Source: Sediminitomix flava
Lineage (GTDB): Bacteria; Bacteroidota; Bacteroidia; Cytophagales; Flammeovirgaceae
Direction: 5' to 3'
NCBI RefSeq assembly: GCF_003149185.1
Contig: NZ_QGDO01000002.1
Span: 186,001 to 250,000 of the forward strand
DNA: 64,000 bases
Position 1 is the first letter of the stretch, and the number at the start of each line of letters is the position of its first letter. The notes below the pieces were generated by a model. The model ran no database searches. It was not told the origin of the DNA and worked only from the letters and a program-made list of their open reading frames with translations. The position numbers and the translations under genes are program-made. Shown in pieces: positions 17,359 to 26,592 of this stretch.

Positions 17359-18039
17359 TTAAAGTGTTACTTCAAAGTATAGTGGAGAAGAAATCTTATC
17401 TGATGGACTAGGATATGTTGCAAAGTTCACTTTGTAAATTTGTCCTTCTTCCATTTCTAATAAGAAATTAATCTTCAATGCTTCAACAATCTTTTGAACA
17501 GCACTCTCACGGCTGTTGTCATACATATTGAAGTTGTTATAACCAGTACCTTCTACTGCTGCATAATCAGCAGGAGTAAGCGTGTACTCAATTGCAAGAT
17601 CAGATGCTTCAGTTTCTACAATAACGAAGTTTGGTACAATTGTCCAAGTTCTATTATCTAGGTCATAAACTGCTAAAGAAGTATCTTGAACTGTAGCACT
17701 TCCTGTGTAGAAGTCATACTCAACCCACATTCCTGCACTTTGAGAACCATAGAAGTTACCTAGTGTATTTGGCAAATGTTCATCTACAGGTACTGATGCT
17801 GAAAAATTATTATACTTAGATGCAAGAGAGTCTAATGCATAATCATCTTCAGTTAATGTATAAGGAGCATCTTCTGTATATTCTGAACCAGAAATTGCTG
17901 TTTTACCTTCAATAAATAGATACCAATCTGCTTCTTCCTCTTTGATTTTATCTACTGCATCAGAATACTCTGATAAAGGATCACATGCAAAAAGTCCTAC
18001 CAAAAGAGCTAACAGCGTATATAAACTTAGATTTTTCAT
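17359..18039 (-). CDS. Lipoprotein partner of TonB receptor, with duplicated motif
   Basis: 226 residues with a lipobox (LFAC, Cys19). Two copies of a motif are visible: YTLTEDDYALDSLASKYNNF (about residues 60-80) and YTLTPADYAAVEGTGYNNF (about 150-170), each followed by a short helical run. Similar YTLTxxDY units occur in Bacteroidota surface lipoproteins of the DUF5017-like kind. It sits 32 bases after the TonB-dependent receptor gene on the same strand, so it probably captures or delivers that receptor's ligand at the cell surface. Ligand unknown. Confidence 0.7.
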   Translation of the reverse strand: MKNLSLYTLLALLVGLFACDPLSEYSDAVDKIKEEEADWYLFIEGKTAISGSEYTEDAPYTLTEDDYALDSLASKYNNFSASVPVDEHLPNTLGNFYGSQSAGMWVEYDFYTGSATVQDTSLAVYDLDNRTWTIVPNFVIVETEASDLAIEYTLTPADYAAVEGTGYNNFNMYDNSRESAVQKIVEALKINFLLEMEEGQIYKVNFATYPSPSDKISSPLYFEVTL

Positions 18040-18071
18040 TTCTTGATTAATGTTATAGGTGCTAAACTAGA

Positions 18072-20594
18072 TTAGAATTTAACTTTCAAACCTCCTGACC
18101 AAGTTCTACCAATTGCATAGTAAACTTGAGCGCCTTGCCAAGTACCATTGAAGTCAGTAGCATCAGCGATGTAAGAAGTATTTCCTACGTTGTTGATTTT
18201 ACCGAACAAAGAAGCATCTAGCTTACCCATTTTGAAGTTGTAGTTCGCGTAAATATCAACAAGACCAAAGTTTGGTAATTTGTATGACTGTACTCCTTCT
18301 GTAGCTGAGTCAGTTCTCTTTGTAGGATCATAATCAGAGTAGTTATTTCCTGCAAATACGTAGTCAACACCAATTTTAAAGTCTTTCAACACTTCGTAGT
18401 TTGTACCCAATGCTGCAGTTGTTTGCGCTGAGTTACCTACTTTCAAGTCTTTGATATAAAGTGTTTCTTCATCTCCAATTTGGTTTTGGTCTTGGTCAAA
18501 GAATGTTGCATCTACATTGTTTGCCCATCTCCAGTCACCAACTGAGATCATACCTGTGATTGTCCATCTTAGTGTAGGACGGTATTCAAAGTCAACTTCA
18601 ATACCTTTGTGGACTGCATCAATACCCAAAATGTTAGCATACAAATCATCAGAACCATCAGGGTTTCCATCTTCAGGACGGTGAGATTTTGTCATTGATT
18701 TGTCCATCCACTTTGTGTAGTAGATGTTTGCATTAGCTGCAAATTTTGCTGATCTATAACCATAACCAAGTTCAAAACTCATAATACTTTCATTCACTGC
18801 GTCAGTATTAATGTTGTTTGTGTGGTTTTGATAAACGGCATTGAACATTGGAGGACGTTGGAAGTAACCTGCGTTAGCAAATACGTTGTGTTTTTCAGTA
18901 AGTCTGTAATTTGCTCCCCCTTTCAAACTATAAGTTAGTGCATTTACATGCTCTGAATAAGGGTTTGCTGCAGAATAATCAATACGTTGGTAGTTTACAT
19001 TTGAAACTGCTGCATTAAGGAAAGCTGAAAGATCATTCTTGTCATATTCCACCTGACCGAAAGCAGAAGCCCAAATTACTTGACCATCATTGTCATAACC
19101 TACTTTGTCTCCTTCTCTTGCTACAACTCTTTGCTTCTCACCACCAATCGTTCTTTCAGTAATAAAATACTGACCACCAATTAGGTTATCCACTTCTTGA
19201 TAGTGCTCACCATAGTAGTAACGTCCGTCAATACCTCCAGTCAACGTGAAATCACTATTCAACTCATGAGTTAAAGTTGAAATAACACCATACCAGTCAT
19301 GGTTATTTACACCTGCTCTCATAATTGTTGATGACTGTCCTTGTTGTGCATTTCGCTCATAAACAGCATCAAAATCTAAAGGCGCATATTTGTCTCCACC
19401 AATTCTATCAACATCACCATAAACTGATGATCCGCCACCTCTACCAAATGACGCATAAGCAGAAGTATTCAAACTAGTTCTGTCATTGATTGTCCAGTAG
19501 TGATTCAATGAGAATAAAGGCTTAGAGTAGTAGTTTTCATTGGCATGAAACTCTTCACCTTGTAAGTAACCCCAGTCATAGTTATGTCTGTTCCCTACTT
19601 TCTCAGCATCTTCAATTGTATGTCTTGTTCTTCTCTGTCCGTGAGTCTGTGAAGCACCAAAAGCATTCAATGAAAGTGTGTGATTTGAGTTAATCACTTT
19701 TGTAATGTTCGCAAAGTATGAGTACCCCTCGAAAGATGTTCCATCTACGAAACCATTACCTGATGTCTGAGAGGCTGCGATTGTCAAAGCCCATCCTTTA
19801 TCATTCAAACCTGTAGACACATCAAATGCAAATTTTGCGTATCCGTCGTTACCAATTGTAGATGAAATACTTCCTCCTTTCTCGGCATCAGAAGAACGAG
19901 TAAGGATGTTCATTGTACCACCAGCAGTTGGTAGAGCCAATTTAGATGCTCCCATACCTCTCTGAATCTGAATGTTACGAGTAACATCTGAAAGACCAGC
20001 CCAGTTTGACCAATAAACTCTAGAGTTTTCCATGTCGTTTACAGGAATACCATTAATCATAACCGCAGTGTTATCGTCTCCAAAACCACGAATAGTGATA
20101 CGAGAGTCACCCCATCCACCACCTTGTTTGGTAGTATATACACCAGGAGTAGATTTCATGATTTCTGGGAATTCTTGGTTACCCAGCTTTGTCTCAATGA
20201 TTTCTGGAGTAACTGTAGATACCGCAACAGGCGTTTTACGGTCAATGGCAACGTCTGCAAGTACTTGAATCTCTTTCAAGTTCATTACATCACTTGCTAA
20301 AGCGATAGTACCTGCGTTTACTTTTTCTCCTTCCAATACCACTTCAACTTCTTTTGTTTTCATTCCGATGAATGAAACAACCAAAGTAGTAGGCCCTTCA
20401 TTATTGGTTTGGATTGCAAATTCACCTGCAATATCCGTAGAAGAACCAATAGTGGTACCCTTTAGAATAACGGCAGCACCAATAATTTCTTCTTGAGAAT
20501 CTTCATCGATCACCTTACCAGTAATGGTCGTTTGCGCATATGAAAATGACATTGCTGCAAACATCCATGCTGTGAACAAGAGAAACTTTTTCAT
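18072..20594 (-). CDS. TonB-dependent outer-membrane receptor
   Basis: 840 residues: a signal peptide (ends SYAQ), a carboxypeptidase-D regulatory-like domain (about 22-105, TTITGKVIDEDSQEEIIGAA), a plug domain (about 120-235, with RITIRGFGDDNTAVMINGIP), and a long beta-barrel ending in Phe (GGLKVKF), the usual signal for barrel insertion. It imports a ligand using TonB energy. It lacks the SusC length and has no SusD neighbour, but has a dedicated lipoprotein downstream. Ligand is not decidable; siderophore, metal chelate or peptide are all possible. Confidence 0.92.
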   Translation of the reverse strand: MKKFLLFTAWMFAAMSFSYAQTTITGKVIDEDSQEEIIGAAVILKGTTIGSSTDIAGEFAIQTNNEGPTTLVVSFIGMKTKEVEVVLEGEKVNAGTIALASDVMNLKEIQVLADVAIDRKTPVAVSTVTPEIIETKLGNQEFPEIMKSTPGVYTTKQGGGWGDSRITIRGFGDDNTAVMINGIPVNDMENSRVYWSNWAGLSDVTRNIQIQRGMGASKLALPTAGGTMNILTRSSDAEKGGSISSTIGNDGYAKFAFDVSTGLNDKGWALTIAASQTSGNGFVDGTSFEGYSYFANITKVINSNHTLSLNAFGASQTHGQRRTRHTIEDAEKVGNRHNYDWGYLQGEEFHANENYYSKPLFSLNHYWTINDRTSLNTSAYASFGRGGGSSVYGDVDRIGGDKYAPLDFDAVYERNAQQGQSSTIMRAGVNNHDWYGVISTLTHELNSDFTLTGGIDGRYYYGEHYQEVDNLIGGQYFITERTIGGEKQRVVAREGDKVGYDNDGQVIWASAFGQVEYDKNDLSAFLNAAVSNVNYQRIDYSAANPYSEHVNALTYSLKGGANYRLTEKHNVFANAGYFQRPPMFNAVYQNHTNNINTDAVNESIMSFELGYGYRSAKFAANANIYYTKWMDKSMTKSHRPEDGNPDGSDDLYANILGIDAVHKGIEVDFEYRPTLRWTITGMISVGDWRWANNVDATFFDQDQNQIGDEETLYIKDLKVGNSAQTTAALGTNYEVLKDFKIGVDYVFAGNNYSDYDPTKRTDSATEGVQSYKLPNFGLVDIYANYNFKMGKLDASLFGKINNVGNTSYIADATDFNGTWQGAQVYYAIGRTWSGGLKVKF

Positions 20595-21223
20595 TAGTAG
20601 ATTAATTAAGTTTGTTTGTTGATAGTTTGAATGATACTAATTCACAACCACACCTTTGTGGGGCATAATTTTCTACAAAACAAAAAGTTTCAATGTTACG
20701 AAAACAGTCTTTTATTTGAATTTTACGATAAAAACCATAACAATTTTAAATGAAGGAAAATGAAGATTAATACAATTGAAGATTATCCAGAAGCGCTATA
20801 TAATATTCACTCACAACCCAACGTAAAATACACACTTATAAGTAGTTAGTAGATAAAAAAACGAAACATAATTTATGATTATATCGGAGTTTTTGAGAGA
20901 GAAATGTTAAATCGGTCTTAAAATAGACCTTTTCCATTCTAATGTTTCCTAAATATGAACTTTCCTAATAATTATTGATGGATTTGGTGCTTTTAAATGA
21001 TCGATTATCTTTCTCTATTTTTTTCAACTAAAACCATACAATAAAGGCGCTAAACGATCATTTTATCTTTTAACGAAAAAAATCTTGAAGAAGAACTAAA
21101 CTATTCACAAGTATTAACCGCACAAAGACCTAGATAACCCAAAAGGGAAATTATTATTCATGGATACATCTTTCTTGGGAAAGGAAAGATAGCTCTCATT
21201 GTTACTAACAATTATGACCAAAT
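20595..21223. other. Long AT-rich intergenic region upstream of the TonB receptor
   Basis: About 630 bases without a supportable ORF or RNA gene. Only short imperfect repeats (for example GGTCTTAAAATAGACC near 20915) were seen. It is large enough for regulatory sites of the receptor operon. Confidence 0.45.
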
Positions 21224-21256
21224 AAAAAAGGAAAAAACTAGCTTAGTTTTTTCCTT
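21224..21256 (-). terminator. Terminator of ctlX-like gene
   Basis: AAGGAAAAAACTA pairs with TAGTTTTTTCCTT with a tiny loop, followed on the minus strand by T6. Confidence 0.7.
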
Positions 21257-21282
21257 TTCTTGTCTATAATCAGATTGATATT

Positions 21283-22206
21283 CTACTTTTTTGGTAAGAA
21301 TATTTCAGCCATCATACAGCGAGCACCGCCACCACCAATAGACTCGATTGTTGCTAAAGGTGCATGAATAATCTCAGCACTTTGATTAATTACTGCTTTT
21401 TGCTCCTCAGTAAAAGCATTGAATGCTGTATCGGACATAGCTACAAATAGCTCGTCCTTCTCATTTCGTACCTCAAGGATATTACAACAGAAGCTATTCA
21501 TTTGCTCAAAGTTTACACAGATCAAAGTACGACCTGTTTTCTCAAATGAAGCTTTTAGCGTTGCCAATTCCTCTGCATCAGTTACAGATTGATCACAGAG
21601 AACTGCAAATTTACTTCCGACAGAAAGCATCACATTGGTGTGATAAATCGAACCTCCATTTTGGTCAAATGAAGAAAAGAAAACCGTTTCATATCCTAAT
21701 GATGCTGTTATTTCTTCAAGTACTCCTTTATCTGTACGTTCTGATTTTGCCGCATAACAGATCTTATTATCATGATCAAAAATCATACTTCCAGTCCCTT
21801 CCATGAAGCGGTTCTCAGCTTCGTACTTACTGAAATCTTGAACTTCGTCCAACTTTAAAGACTCCGCCAATTGATCTAGAATATCTGTTCTACGTTCTAA
21901 TCGTCTGTTTTCAGCCTTCATTGGATACAAAACTACCTTACCTTCTGGATGAGTGGTAAACCAGTTGTTAGGAAAAACGGCATCTGGTGTTAGTGGTTCT
22001 GGTGTATCTTCAATTACCGTAATCTGAATGCCTTTTGCTCTCAATCGGCTTACAAATTCATCAAATTCGGCTACAGCTTTTGAGGTAATTTCATTTTGGG
22101 TCATTGAAGGCTCAGACTGAAAAGCATTGTCTTTCGCAGTTTCAGCATTAAATGCAAAAAAGTTAGGACGCACCATCAAAATGTGCGATGAAGAATGTTT
22201 TCTCAT
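21283..22206 (-). CDS. ctlX: CtlX-type amidinohydrolase (arginine deiminase superfamily)
   Basis: 307 residues in the guanidino-group-modifying fold. Typical elements are MVRPNFFAFN at the start, PDAVFPNNWFTTHPEGKVVL (substrate-binding Asp and Asn), MEGTGSMIFD, GGSIYHTNVMLSVG (catalytic His) and GGGGARCMMAEIF (nucleophile Cys near the C-terminus). This pattern matches the family named citrulline utilization hydrolase CtlX. The likely chemistry is hydrolysis of citrulline, arginine or a related guanidino/ureido compound in the cytoplasm. The exact substrate is inferred from the family name only. Monocistronic with a good promoter. Confidence 0.85.
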   Translation of the reverse strand: MRKHSSSHILMVRPNFFAFNAETAKDNAFQSEPSMTQNEITSKAVAEFDEFVSRLRAKGIQITVIEDTPEPLTPDAVFPNNWFTTHPEGKVVLYPMKAENRRLERRTDILDQLAESLKLDEVQDFSKYEAENRFMEGTGSMIFDHDNKICYAAKSERTDKGVLEEITASLGYETVFFSSFDQNGGSIYHTNVMLSVGSKFAVLCDQSVTDAEELATLKASFEKTGRTLICVNFEQMNSFCCNILEVRNEKDELFVAMSDTAFNAFTEEQKAVINQSAEIIHAPLATIESIGGGGARCMMAEIFLPKK

Positions 22207-22254
22207 AATAGTGAGTAATTAGACAACAAAAATCTGCTAATAAAATTTAATTCA

Positions 22255-22284
22255 CAAAGATATTCTGATCATCTAAAAATCAAA
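22255..22284 (-). promoter_or_regulatory. Candidate promoter for ctlX-like gene
   Basis: On the minus strand TTTG, 18 bases, TATCTTTG. This is close to the Bacteroidota consensus and ends 48 bases before the ATG. It lies just beyond the stop codon of the upstream OmpA gene. Confidence 0.55.
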
Positions 22285-22304
22285 GAGTAGGAAAAAAGAA
22301 TTCT

Positions 22305-24236
22305 TTATAAAACCCTAAATTCAATTCTTCTATTCTGCGCCCTATTTTGGTTGTTATCGTTAGGAACAATTGGTTTTTCTTCTCCATAGCCTTTATGTTC
22401 CATTCTTGCCCTTGCGATACCCAATTCCTCCAAATAATCAACAACTGCTTTCGCTCTATTATTTGAAAGTGCCACATTAGCATCATGACTCCCGACATCA
22501 TCGGTATGTCCGCTTATCTCAATTTTAAGCTTCTGATAGCGTTTTAAGTAATTTGCAATGCCAATAAGTTCAGTTCTTGACTTAGACTGAAGTTCATAAG
22601 AACCACTCTCAAAGAAGATATTATTGAGCTGTGTATAAACGCCCTTTTTAATTGGGTCTAGATATACATCGATATAAATCTGCTTCCCTGCCGATACATT
22701 ACGATAATCAAAAGAAAGAGTATGGAAAAGATAGTCTGGTTTAGAAACAAAAAGACCATATTCATGCCCTTGAGAAAGTACAATTAGGTACTTCCCGTTT
22801 ACAGGATCAGAATCTACAACTGAAATAGAGTTCCCTGTAGTTAATTCCTTCAATTCTATATGTGCACTGATTCTTTCTTTCGTTACTGCATCATAGACCG
22901 TTCCTGTGACAAAGCCACTGCGTTCTTCAATGAAATCACTCGGTAAACTAAAAGTCATCAGTTTATTGAATTGGCTCTCCTCTCCTTTTTCATTGATATT
23001 ACTAGCAAAATAAGCCTTCTTCCCATCTGCAGTGACAAATAACGATACTTGGTCTGAATAGTTATTGATAGGATACCCAAGATTTTCTGCTGTCGTCCAC
23101 CCCTTACCATCTTCTGTTCTATGTGACACAAACAAATCTAAACCACCAAAACCTAAGTGACCTTCAGATGCAAAAAACAAGTCTCTGCCGTTTACATGCA
23201 AGTGAGGAGAAATATCATCATATGAAGTATTGATCTCTGCTCCTAAATTTTGTGCAGGAGCCCAAACATCGCCTTCCAATTTAGTCACCCAAATATCTTT
23301 TTTCCCAACTCCACCCTGTCGATCTGAAACAAAGTAAAGTGTTCTACCGTCTGCCGATAATGAAGGTTGAGACTCCCATGCTTTAGTATTCACATTAGGG
23401 CCTAGATTTACTGCTGGAGTCCATTTATCACCAACTTTTTTAGACATAAAAAGATCACATCCACCTAAAGTTTGTCGTCCTTCAAAAGACTCACAGGCAG
23501 TAAAAATCATGATTCTACCATCTGCCGAAATTGTACAAGTTCCTTCATTAAAAGGAGTATTCAACTCTTCTACAGCTTCGGGCTTTTGCCATTTCCCCTC
23601 TTCAAAACGACTCACATAGATTTCTTCCCCATAACCATCTGGTCTGCCTGTAAAATACATTTCTCGCTGATCTGCGGTAATCACAGGAAAGTATTGTTGT
23701 GGCATAAAGTTGACCTCACCCTCCAATGGCTCAGGTTTTATCTCCAAAGGATTTTCCATATGAGATTTAGCAAACTCACAAATTTCAATAATATGCTTTG
23801 CTGATTTACGATCTCTGTGATCTAACTTTTCATCTGTTGCTACACTTAGAAAACTATTGGCATATTTTACGGCTTGATTGTAATTCCCTGTTGACAGCTC
23901 ATATTTGGCTAAAAAGATGTGTGCCAATTTGAACTTTGGATTTTCAGACGCATACTGTACCGTTTTTTGGAAATGAAAAGCAGTCTTCGGTTTATTCCTT
24001 TTGATATAATTGAGCTTCCCCAAAAAGTAATTGGCATCGGGAAGATTAGGGTCTAGTTGAATAGATTGTGATAGGTACTTTTCCGTAGAAGCCATATCTC
24101 TTTCATTAAACGCTTCTTCTGCCTTTTTCACCAACTTCTCTGCCTTCTTAGATTGTCCGAAAGACGGGGTAAACAGCCATAAAAAACTGATACTAAAAAA
24201 AAGAAGGGCTCTAGAGGTAAATGTCTTCATCCGCAA
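22305..24236 (-). CDS. OmpA-family protein with TPR and PD40 repeats
   Basis: 643 residues: a signal peptide (SFGQ about 28), TPR-like helices (about 30-150, EKYLSQSIQLDPNLPDANY), a PD40/WD40-like propeller (about 180-410; repeated AXGRXXXFXS units such as SADGRTLYFVSDRQGG), a carboxypeptidase-regulatory-like domain (about 440-520), and a C-terminal OmpA domain (about 535-643; ISGHTDDVGSHDANVALSNN, LSNNRAKAVVDYL) that binds peptidoglycan. Similar proteins work in envelope organisation, and some act in gliding or type IX secretion (PorE-like). No such partner genes are next to it here. Confidence 0.9.
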   Translation of the reverse strand: MRMKTFTSRALLFFSISFLWLFTPSFGQSKKAEKLVKKAEEAFNERDMASTEKYLSQSIQLDPNLPDANYFLGKLNYIKRNKPKTAFHFQKTVQYASENPKFKLAHIFLAKYELSTGNYNQAVKYANSFLSVATDEKLDHRDRKSAKHIIEICEFAKSHMENPLEIKPEPLEGEVNFMPQQYFPVITADQREMYFTGRPDGYGEEIYVSRFEEGKWQKPEAVEELNTPFNEGTCTISADGRIMIFTACESFEGRQTLGGCDLFMSKKVGDKWTPAVNLGPNVNTKAWESQPSLSADGRTLYFVSDRQGGVGKKDIWVTKLEGDVWAPAQNLGAEINTSYDDISPHLHVNGRDLFFASEGHLGFGGLDLFVSHRTEDGKGWTTAENLGYPINNYSDQVSLFVTADGKKAYFASNINEKGEESQFNKLMTFSLPSDFIEERSGFVTGTVYDAVTKERISAHIELKELTTGNSISVVDSDPVNGKYLIVLSQGHEYGLFVSKPDYLFHTLSFDYRNVSAGKQIYIDVYLDPIKKGVYTQLNNIFFESGSYELQSKSRTELIGIANYLKRYQKLKIEISGHTDDVGSHDANVALSNNRAKAVVDYLEELGIARARMEHKGYGEEKPIVPNDNNQNRAQNRRIEFRVL

Positions 24237-24476
24237 GTTATATGTAGTCTTTAATACGCTAATCTAATCCGAAGAGTATGTCAGAAAATTCTGTACCAAA
24301 AGCACAAACTGCGCAATGGACAGATTCATAAATTAAGATAAATTAAAGAGAAGGAAGGGCTATCATTCATAGCCGAATCTTACACATGTAAGGATATTCT
24401 CAGCCTACATCAGATAGAACAGCAATCATAGACCAAACTTCTTGCCCAATCAAATTCCTTTTCTGAAGTTTGCAGT

Positions 24477-24965
24477 ATGAAAGAAAGTATGGATACATGC
24501 CCTTGTGGTTCGGGTAAAGCATTCTCAGAATGTTGTGAACCTTTTATTCGTAGAACTTCTAAACCACATACGGCAGAACAATTGATGCGTTCTCGTTTCA
24601 GCGCATATACACTAAATGAGGTTGATTACTTATGGGAAACACATCACCCCAATTATAGAGCTGGACTTACGAAAGAAGCAATTAGCCATTCCGCTAAAAA
24701 TACAGACTGGACTAGACTTGACGTTTTAGACCATCAATGGACAGAAAATAGTACAACTGCCATTGTTGAATTCAAGGCTTTCTTTAATGAAAATGGTAAA
24801 GAACAAAACTTACATGAGCGTTCTAACTTTGTAAAAGAAGGCGATCAATGGCTTTATACTGATGGCGATTTCAATCCTCAGAGAGCATCTAATAAAACCA
24901 TAGGTAGAAACGATCCATGTCCTTGCGGCAGTGGTAAGAAATACAAGAAATGTTGCGGAAGATAA
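24477..24965 (+). CDS. YchJ family protein with two SEC-C zinc motifs
   Basis: 162 residues. A SEC-C motif lies at each end: [13 protein letters not shown] (about residues 8-20) and [13 protein letters not shown] (about 148-160). Between them is the YchJ domain ([30 protein letters not shown]), an NTF2-like fold. The SEC-C motif is the zinc-binding module of the SecA tail. The family's role is unknown; protein or nucleic-acid binding is inferred. Confidence 0.9.
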   Translation: MKESMDTCPCGSGKAFSECCEPFIRRTSKPHTAEQLMRSRFSAYTLNEVDYLWETHHPNYRAGLTKEAISHSAKNTDWTRLDVLDHQWTENSTTAIVEFKAFFNENGKEQNLHERSNFVKEGDQWLYTDGDFNPQRASNKTIGRNDPCPCGSGKKYKKCCGR

Positions 24966-24969
24966 AATC

Positions 24970-25006
24970 AAAGTATGGGTGGTTTAATCCCCTCATACTT
25001 TTTCCT
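24970..25006 (+). terminator. Hairpin terminator overlapping the end of the convergent SDR gene
   Basis: AAAGTATG pairs with CATACTTT and is followed by T-rich DNA. The right arm contains the stop codon of the minus-strand gene. Confidence 0.5.
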
Positions 25007-26468
25007 TCTTCACTTCAGGTTGATTCTTTTCAAAATCAATTAACCCTCTAACCATTCCAGGGAAAATAAAACCATGAAATGGTAATACGATATACCAATA
25101 CAATCTTCCCCAAATCCCCAATGGTCTGAAAGTCGCATTTTGAGTAAGCTTGTGTGTACCTTGTTTTGATGGCGTGATTTTAAACTCAAGCCACGCTTCT
25201 CCCGGTAACTTCATCTCAGCAAATAAAAGTAATCGTCCATTCTCTTTATCTGCTACCAAGACTCTCCAAAAATCCAAGGCATCCCCTGCCTGTAAATCAT
25301 AAGGAGATCGGCGTCCTCTTCTTACCCCAACACCTCCTACCATTTTATCAATCAATCCACGAATTTCCCAAAGAAAATTCCCATAATACCAACCTCGCTC
25401 TCCTCCAATCTGCCATACATTGTCAATCACTTCTTTTACTGGTCGTTTAAAGGCAAATTCCCGATGATCTTTCAAACAGCCATATTCTGGTACTTGGATG
25501 TAATCCATGAAGTTTTTCTCAATTGGTCCTCTTAAAGCTTCAATCCAAGATGATACTACTTCATTCTGACGGATACGCATAAATGCGAGCTCCAAAGATT
25601 CTTCATAGGTCAATAGCTTTTGAGGTACAATCTCTTCAATTCCTTTCTTCTCACAGATCACTTCATTTTTCAGACTATCCACTAAACTGCTTGCTAAGCT
25701 ATACGAGGTAGATGTAATGAAATACAACCAATAAGAAGATAACTTCGGGGTTAACACAGGTACTGAAATGATATATCTTTTTAGCTTTCTAACCTTTGCA
25801 TACTGCATCAACATTTCTCTGTATGTCAAAATATCAGGACCGCCAATATCAAAAATCTGATTGTAAGCTTTTTCATTCCCTAAAACACCTTCCAAATAAC
25901 ATATCACATTCCGAATTCCAATGGGCTGACACTTGGTCTTTAACCATTTAGGAGCTACCATAACTGGTAATTTTTCACACAAATCTCTTATGATTTCAAA
26001 AGAGGCACTTCCCGAACCTATAATAATTGCAGCTCTGAGTACTGTCAACGGCACTCCCGACTCTTTCAAGATACATTCAACGTGCTGACGAGAAGACAAA
26101 TGCTTTGATAATTCTGCTGAATTGGATATCCCGCCTAGATAGATAATTTGTTTGCAGGAAGTATTTTTAATAGCTACCGAAAAATTCTTAGCACACTTTT
26201 CCTCCATTTCACTAAAACCCGTCGGAGAATTAGTCATAGAATGTACAAAGTAATATGCAGCATCTATATCTTTGGGAATAGCTTCAAGGCTTTCTAAATT
26301 CAATAAATCGCCCTTCATTAAAAATACATTCGGATGATGATACATGCTATCATCATATAGACGTCTTGGGTCTCGAACCAAACAGATAATTTCGTGTCCT
26401 TTTTTGATAAGAGTGGGCAAAACTCTTTTTCCAATATAGCCAGTAGCTCCTGTCAACAGAATTTTCAT
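24993..26468 (-). CDS. SDR-family oxidoreductase fused to DUF2867
   Basis: 491 residues. The N-terminal half is an extended NAD(P)-binding Rossmann domain starting ILLTGATGYIGKRVLPTLI (GxxGxxG at residues 7-13), with AAYYFVHSM and QIIYLGGISN as later SDR elements. The C-terminal half (about residues 330-480) is DUF2867, a SRPBCC-like pocket (WYYGNFLWEIRGLIDKMVGG; YDLQAGDALDFWRVL). The same fusion is widespread, often annotated as NAD(P)H-binding protein. A role in modifying a hydrophobic metabolite is inferred, not shown. Confidence 0.85.
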   Translation of the reverse strand: MKILLTGATGYIGKRVLPTLIKKGHEIICLVRDPRRLYDDSMYHHPNVFLMKGDLLNLESLEAIPKDIDAAYYFVHSMTNSPTGFSEMEEKCAKNFSVAIKNTSCKQIIYLGGISNSAELSKHLSSRQHVECILKESGVPLTVLRAAIIIGSGSASFEIIRDLCEKLPVMVAPKWLKTKCQPIGIRNVICYLEGVLGNEKAYNQIFDIGGPDILTYREMLMQYAKVRKLKRYIISVPVLTPKLSSYWLYFITSTSYSLASSLVDSLKNEVICEKKGIEEIVPQKLLTYEESLELAFMRIRQNEVVSSWIEALRGPIEKNFMDYIQVPEYGCLKDHREFAFKRPVKEVIDNVWQIGGERGWYYGNFLWEIRGLIDKMVGGVGVRRGRRSPYDLQAGDALDFWRVLVADKENGRLLLFAEMKLPGEAWLEFKITPSKQGTHKLTQNATFRPLGIWGRLYWYIVLPFHGFIFPGMVRGLIDFEKNQPEVKKEKV

Positions 26469-26530
26469 ATCAATCTGAGTAGCAAGTCATAATATAAAAA
26501 CGATGAAAAAGTGGGTATTGTTAAATACAT

Positions 26531-26572
26531 AAATTAAAAGCTAAGGATGAAGTTTTCCTTAGCTTTTAATTT
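26531..26572 (-). terminator. Terminator of the molybdopterin oxidoreductase gene
   Basis: A 17-base arm pair (AAATTAAAAGCTAAGGA / TCCTTAGCTTTTAATTT) with a short loop. It is AT-rich but perfect. Confidence 0.7.
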
Positions 26573-26592
26573 CAGAGTTGACAGGTGTGCTA

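Noticed and set aside
23472-23804. 110-codon plus-strand ORF inside the OmpA/PD40 gene
   Set aside because: Antisense to the propeller repeats; composition is that of a reverse-strand shadow.
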